From assembly GCA_028095005.1 (NCBI GenBank), contig CM051463.1, positions 59,992,251 through 60,056,250 of the forward strand: DNA of 64,000 nucleotides. The letters run 5' to 3'. The notes under the pieces are model-generated. The model saw only the letters and a program-made list of their open reading frames with translations, ran no database searches and was not told the origin of the DNA. Positions 57,965-64,000 of the stretch are shown here, piece by piece. The stretch's first letter is position 1. The number at the start of each line of letters is the position of its first letter. The position numbers and the translations under genes are program-made. This DNA comes from Rhynchospora pubera. Taxonomy: Eukaryota > Streptophyta > Magnoliopsida > Poales > Cyperaceae.

Positions 57965-60564
57965 ATGGTTTCAAAAAAGCGCCACCACCACATCCTCCTC
58001 CTTCTACCTCTTCTTCTCTTCTTCAACCTCTGCCTCGGAATCAACGCACAGCAAGAGTACGAAAACAACAAGCAACTGGACTGCTACGGCACCAACGCCT
58101 CTACCACGCTCGGCTACGCTTGCAATGGACCTCTCCAGTGCACCTCTTTCCTCACCTTCCGCTCCTCCGCTCCCTACTACCAATCCCCTGTTCAAATCTC
58201 CTTCCTCTTCAACACCACCACTGCCAACGTGTCATCTGCCAATTCCGTGCCTGATATTGTCCCCATCCCTGATGGAGACCTTGTTTTGGTCCCCATTTCT
58301 TGCTCCTGCTCCGGCCCGTACGTACGCTCTCTCTCTTTATTTTATGTTGTAATTGAGTTGTGATTATAATCCTGAGCTTAGTTTCATACAATTGGTTTAT
58401 GCTTGTTGCTATACTGAAATTTTCATGGTGACAAGTCCAGATTTCACATTTGGATTTCAGTGTCCAACTGTCAATAATCAAAATTGGACCAGTTTGAACA
58501 CATTGTATCTGTAGCAAGGAACACATTTTTACCCTTATAATGGATTTTCCTTAAATTTACTAAGATATAATTCCAGTATTGGCTTCCAATTAAATGTAGA
58601 AAACTCAATAGAGACAAATAGGCCCTACAAAGTAGGCCATGCCAGTGTTTCCTCCCCCTTTCTCCCTATGGGTTTACTTGGAAATTGTATCAAGTATGGT
58701 TTACTATGAAAGACCCATTCCAATGGGGAAAAAAAATTAGGTTAATGACATATCTTTCTCCAGTACTCTCCCAGAAATATTTTACTTGGTATCGACAACT
58801 GACTACTAACTTACCAGTATCCGTAGCAGAATCTCGTTTGGCTAGGTCTCAATATATCTTGCCATTTGAAAAGTTGAATTGTTTTAATCTAACAGGTACT
58901 ACCAGCACAATGCAACCTATGTCCTCAAGTTTAACACTGAAACCTATTTCACAGTAGCCAACAACACATACCAGGGCCTCTCCACATGCCAATCCCTGAT
59001 TGCGCAAAACCCATACCTCAGCACCAACCTATCCCTCGGAAGCCCTCTTCAGGTCCCAGTCCGGTGTGCCTGTCCTACTTCCAACCAGACGGCAGCCGGT
59101 GTCAAGTACCTCCTCAACTATCTCATAACCTGGGGCGACAGCATCTCAGCCATAGCCCGCCGATTCGGCATCTCTGAACAATCTTTGTTAAATGCCAATA
59201 ACCTTACCACCACCTCTACAATTTTTCCCTTTACTACTTTGCTGGTTCCACTCCAGACAGAACCCACGAAGAATGAAATAGCCAGTCCACCACCTCCACC
59301 ACCTATGCCGGTCCCACCACCACCTCCACCGCCTAGCAGCAGCTCAAGTAGTAAAACATGGGTGTATGTCGGTGTTGGTGTTGGCGTAGGGTTTGTGGCT
59401 CTAGCTGGATTAAGTGTGTTTTTGATATGCTGTTTCTGGCGTAGAAATAAAGAACAGCCAAAGAAATTAGTTGATGAACCAGCGTCAGCTGAAGCAATGT
59501 TGGAATCAGGAGATATGACAGATATAAAATCATCGACCCCTTTCATCTCTGGTAGCATACGCACGATGATAGAGTCTCTGACATTGTACAAGTTTGAAGA
59601 ACTGGAGAGAGCAACCGCTAATTTCTCTGATGATTGTCGGATTGAAGGGTCATCAGTGTACCGTGGTACTATCAATGGAGATGAGGCAGCCATAAAGAGG
59701 TTGAAGGGAGATGTGTCAAATGAGATTAATATATTAAAGCAAATTAACCACTCTAGCATAGTACGCTTGTCTGGATTTTGTATCCATAATGGGAACACAT
59801 ACCTGGTGTACCAGTTTGCAGGTAACGGGTCCCTTTCAGAATGGATCCACGGGAAAAAGCTTGACCCAGTATCTGGAGGGCCATACTGCCTTTCATGGAA
59901 GCACCGTGTGCAAGTGGCCTATGATGTTGCTGACGGTTTGAATTACCTCCACAACTACACAAAACCACCATATGTACACAAGAATTTGAACAGCCGAAAT
60001 GTGTTATTGGATAGGGATTTTAGAGCCAAGCTATCAAATTTTGGTCTTGCCAGAGCTGTTAATGAAGAGGTCTACATTGGCGACTCAGGTGTGCAACCAC
60101 AACTCACTCGACATGTGATTGGCACACAAGGATACATGGCACCCGAGTACTTGGAACATGGCCTAATCATGACACAGTTAGATGTTTTTGCATTTGGTGT
60201 TCTTTTGCTGGAGCTATTATCAGGCAAAGAGCCAGTTCTTTTATCAGAAGAAGATATGGATAAAGAAAGAGATATGAAACAACCGCAGCTGCTGTCGGAA
60301 TTGATTACCGGTGTGCTTTCAGGGGAAGACGCGAGGAGCAAATTAAGGGAATTCATTGATCCATGTCTCCAGAGTGATTACCCATTTGACCTGGCATTTG
60401 CAATGGCTGAGCTGGCAATGCAGTGCGTGGCACGTGAGCCAGGTTCACGGCCAGGAATGGGTGAGGTTTTAGTCTCCTTATCGGGTATATACAATTCAAC
60501 TTTTGATTGGGACCCATCCGATTATGGAAAATCAAGTGGTTCTACTGTGATTGATGCCAGATGA
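57965..60564 (+). CDS. LysM receptor-like pseudokinase, LYK4/LYK5-like
   Basis: Two exons (57965-58317 and 58896-60564) give 673 residues. A signal peptide (about 1-29) precedes an ectodomain with the CxC pairs of LysM receptors (C113/C115 and C175/C177) and LysM-like segments (LITWGDSISAIARRFGISE). After a polyproline stretch comes a transmembrane helix (about 273-299) and a kinase fold. The ATP-binding lysine (AAIKRL, K385) is kept, but the catalytic loop reads HKN (479-481) instead of HRD and the magnesium motif reads NFG (499-501) instead of DFG, so it should be inactive. LYK4/LYK5 and NFP/NFR5 relatives are known kinase-dead partners of CERK1-type receptors in sensing chitin or lipochito-oligosaccharides at the plasma membrane. 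The kinase region (LSGFC, NYLHNYT, IGTQGYMAPEYLEHGL) fits the LYK4/5 branch best. The donor GGCCC|GTACGT completes the proline of SCSCSGPYYQ. Confidence 0.9.
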
Positions 60565-61703
60565 GATTTTTGATTCATGATGTTGGAATTGGCTTAAATT
60601 TTGAGACCACTCGAAAAAATATTACGTAAGTTGCAACCCGCTGAAATGTTATCTTTACTTCATTTATATCGTATGCATAAAAAATAATGATTTTTTGTAA
60701 TTTTAAATATTCTAAGCTGATTTTAGAAGTGCTGTAAAATTTTTAGTAAATTCGTACCAATGGAGATCCCAACCCAATACATAAAATAGGTTACAACTTG
60801 TAAGGTGATATTCGTATATAATAAATAATTTGTTTAGAATTTTTTACTTGATTATCGATTGCCTTCATGCAAGATCTGAGTTCTCTCTTAACCTATTTGA
60901 GATGACATCTTACAATAATTAAATAAAATCTCTATTTCGTTAGCTTAAGGTCCTTTGACATGGCATCAAGAATTTCTGTCACACTTCATTCATATCGTAT
61001 ACATCTAGAAGTGTTGTAAGATTTTCAATTAATTCGTGTCAGTGAGATCCCAATCCAATACATAAAATAGGTCACAGCTTGTAAGGTAATATATGTGTTG
61101 AGTAATTTATCTCGGATCTATCTTGAGCTATGAAATTAACTGAGAGGATTGTTTTCTTATAACACTTTTTTATTACTAACTGAAGGAGTACAATTATACA
61201 CTATCTCTCATACACATTTTCATTGATTCATTCACAATACATACACCTCGCTCCTATTTATACTAGTACAAAGTCGGTTATAGGATCATTCTAGATATTA
61301 CATTACACTTCTACATACATGGAGTATAATACTTATTTCTAGAATTTGCTTGATATATCAAAGTTACTAATTGTTTCATGATATTTCTAGAACCAGCTCA
61401 CAGCATGAGCTTTGCTGGCCCATTAAATCCATTTCTTTTCTCTGGGCTTCATATTGATAATTTGCTTTGAGTCGGTACTGCTCTCAACAATATGTATTTA
61501 ACAAAAGAATTCGCTAAGCATTTTTTACTAAGATTATTGATTGGCTTCATGCAAATGCTGAATTGTCTCTCTTAATCTATTTGACATAACATATTACGAT
61601 AATTAAATAAAACGTGTCATTTTTTTACTGCAAGCGTCATTTTACTTTAGCACATTATTAATAGAAAATAATAAAAGTCCACACGGAAACACACTGTTCT
61701 CTC
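60565..61703. other. Intergenic between convergent LYK and DUF629-like genes
   Basis: 3' regions of two convergent genes, with a diverged direct repeat described separately. No other gene seen. Confidence 0.55.
60658..61110. repeat. Diverged direct repeat, two copies
   Basis: About 130-170 bp at 60658-60830 recurs at 60983-61110: CTTCATT-ATATCGTA, GAGATCCCAA-CCAATACAT and AAAATAGGTYACARCTTGTA are shared. Origin unknown; possibly two remnants of one repeat family. Confidence 0.65.
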
Positions 61704-63006
61704 TTAACCTTCTAACTTACCCCTGCACTCAGCTTGAAACTGATACAACAGATCATGCATATCCAATGAGAGTTGTGTCTTAAGATCGTCTCTAAAACAG
61801 AACATTTCATCCGTCATCTCAATCTCTTTATTCTCTAGAACTTGGTTGTGATAGTCCATACCACCATGTGACTTTAAATCCCCTGAAAATATAAAAGTGC
61901 CCTTGAATTCCTTCGACTCTTCTTCTAATGATGCATCACCTGGAAACAACACAAATGAACAACCAAATCAAGACAATACTAATACTAATAAAATAAATAG
62001 GCATCGATATTTATGAAAATAGAAATGCTTTAGCAAGCATAGGAACATGAAATCAAGGATCTTCACCAGTGAATCCCAAACGAATTCCAACCCAAGCAAA
62101 TGAGATCCCAGCATTGCCTTCCTCCATGTTTACAATCACCTTCTTATAATAATTATCAAGAAACAAAAACTTAATTATGACCGATGCACAGGAAAAACCC
62201 AAACCCCTTTTACAAGTGTTTAGGCCAAAGCCCTTGGTTGGTTGCCAACACAGGCCCCCACACACAAGAAGACTGGCGATTCCGTCTGTTATTATTCATT
62301 TTAAATTAGTCTTATTTGGGAAGAGTTATTTGAGGGAAAGATATTCGTAGTAGCAAGTAGCAACCACCCACCTTGCCAGAAGATTCTAGCTGTATGGAGA
62401 ATGTATCAGGAACGAAACCGTCAGTGCAGTTAACATCGCCAAGAAATTCCTAAAAATCAACAAAAACAACTTACTGAAAATCAGAGAAACACTCCACCAA
62501 ATTGAACAACAAAAGACAAAAAAAAAAAAACAATAAAGCTGATAAGATAAAATGCTGATTGAGATGAGTAATAAGTGAAACACATCACGGAATGAATGAA
62601 ACGCTTAACAGAATAAGATATTCAAAAGATACAACAAGATGGTATTAATACGATAAGATATGAAGAGAAGTGAAATGATTAGCAAGTGAGCAATTAGTCC
62701 ATACATTTAATCTCTGGAGTGGCCATGACCTAAAACCACAATCCATGGGTTTCTGCACAAGTTCACAACACAACAAAATCATGAGTACATCAAAGGATCA
62801 ACATCAAGATGCATAAAAAAAAATATGAAAGCCAGGGCAGCTTGAAACATCACCTGCATGAAGGAACGGATACAAGGAAAGATTTCACTCTTGTAGTCAG
62901 AGATGCACAAATTCGAGAGGTTTTGCTTAGACACTTTAAATTCAGCATACTTTCGTACTATTTCAGCATCTATCTCACCAATCTATAAAAAGAAAGAATT
63001 CAATGC

Positions 63007-63040
<34 letters not shown>

Positions 63041-64000
63041 ACCGAGGTGGATAACAACTGTAAAAAAAGAAAAAAGGAACCAAAGAGACCACAACCTCAG
63101 ATGTCAAACATTGTTTAGATTTGGGAAGTGGGAACAAACATCTCCACCAAGCAATGGATCTGTTGTTGTATCTGCTTTACTATTTGCCAGAATTGATCTA
63201 GATTTTGAACGCCCTCTTCTTCCCTCTGATACAAACTTGCAAACTTTTCCATTTCCACGACAAATCTTCTGTAAGTGCAATCAACTGTGATGGAATCATC
63301 CAGGCTGTCGGTCCTTTCCACAAAACCCTCATTCAGTCCAGGTAGATTTTCTTGCTGGACTAGAGAAGGTACAAACCACTCATAATCCCAGGCAATCCCA
63401 AGGTCATGGTTAGACTCCAGGTGCAACATATGGGACTCTTGATCTGGGAACCTCTTGTTACACGAGAAGCAACGCCAGTACTTCCGAGCACTGTTGGTTT
63501 TCCATCCCCAAATATTATGTGCTGTTTGCAAGCCGAATTTTTCTCGGCAATGGTTCACGACATCATTGATCGTCATGCAAACAAAGAGGTCATTGTCTTT
63601 GATCTCCCAGGCAAGTTTTTTTTTCATGAGTTAAACTACAATCCAGAAATCCTTTATCTCAGAGAATTGCTTTGTCTCAGTAAATTCCTTCATCTCGCTA
63701 CCAAAGTATTCATCTTCTCCTTCAGATTCAGATAGGCTATCGGAATCAGAGCATTCAGAGTAATCAGAGTTTATATCATTATCAAAGCAGTCAAGGACAT
63801 CCTGTGAACACCGAGACTCAGCTTCAGCTTTCAATTCAGGTTGGGCATCTGATTCGGGTATGGTTACAGGTTTGGCCTTGGATTCTTTGTTTGTTTTGTA
63901 AGAGCTCGTGTCAGGCATCATCATATCACTGCCATCCTCAGCTGCAGTTTCTCCTTTGACTTTGCTACAGAGATGCCCCCCAAGATGCTCTTCTTGTGAC
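61704..64000 (-). pseudogene. Second DUF629-like gene, 3' part, with an in-frame stop
   Basis: This inverted paralogue of the gene at 4.6-9.5 kb starts beyond the window. Exons: 64000 to about 63148, 62982-62854, 62752-62705, 62449-62372, 62139-62067 and 61939-61704. Four match the first gene in position and nearly in length (129/129, 48/48, 78/72, 73/73 bp). Homology is clear in AAEDGSDMMMPD, the finger RCFSCNKRFPDQESHMLHLE, SLDDSITVDCTYR and the C-terminal GIRLGFTG exon. A TAA at 63633-63631 interrupts the large exon in frame where the first gene has Trp747; homology continues unbroken after it. Unless the base is a sequencing error or a polymorphism, the full protein cannot be made. The remaining splice sites are intact, including a GT donor where the first gene has GC, so loss is recent. 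The exon 4 donor (TTG|GTGGAG) is uncertain. Confidence 0.72.
63009..63038. repeat. (GA)n microsatellite in an intron of the second DUF629-like gene
   Basis: About 15 GA units between the exons ending at 62982 and starting near 63148. Confidence 0.85.

Overview
The window is nuclear DNA of a flowering plant, most likely a eudicot. It is AT-rich, its genes are split by many short introns with plant-type splice sites, and it holds a chloroplast-import protease, a LysM receptor kinase and a SnRK1-activating kinase, separated by plant transposon debris. I cannot name the species.

Layout. 1-3.1 kb: the 3' end of a Ty1/copia retrotransposon, split by a solo LTR of a second family with a perfect 5-bp target duplication. 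3.2-4.2 kb (-): a broken remnant of a BUBR1/MAD3-like spindle-checkpoint gene. 4.6-9.5 kb (+): a nine-exon gene of the plant DUF627/DUF629 (UCH-related) type. 12.4-16.0 kb (+): a TBC1D5-like Rab-GAP. 17.3-17.5 kb (-): DPH3, for diphthamide synthesis. 18.6-24.8 kb (-): a GRIK/SnAK kinase upstream of SnRK1. 24.9-28.5 kb: transposon-rich, with a MULE-type element. 28.6-30.2 kb (+): the Sm protein SmF. 31.1-33.4 kb: an intact MULE-like element carrying a repeat-protein reading frame. 35.3-50.0 kb (+): the chloroplast stromal processing peptidase in 22 coding exons, its introns holding several MITEs. 50.6-55.3 kb: a 3.9-kb terminal-inverted-repeat element with a 5'-truncated LINE at its right tip. 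55.3-56.8 kb: two MITEs. 58.0-60.6 kb (+): a LYK4/LYK5-like LysM receptor pseudokinase. 61.7-64.0 kb (-): the 3' part of a second DUF629-like gene, an inverted paralogue of the first, with an in-frame stop codon.

The genes do not form a pathway. They are housekeeping genes (SmF, DPH3, SPP, TBC), signalling genes (GRIK, LYK5-like) and one duplicated family of unknown role. The least ordinary items are: the MULE-like element at 31.1-33.4 kb, with its 96-bp identical termini, 9-bp target duplication and an ORF whose three 23-residue repeats differ mostly at synonymous sites; the DUF629-like pair, one copy with a GC splice donor and the other with a stop; three GC-AG introns among about 52 recognised; and a MITE family repeatedly bordered by (TA)n/(GA)n microsatellites.

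Gene models were built by hand from splice signals, reading-frame continuity and remembered family sequences. No search was run. CDS spans include introns; exon positions are in the text.
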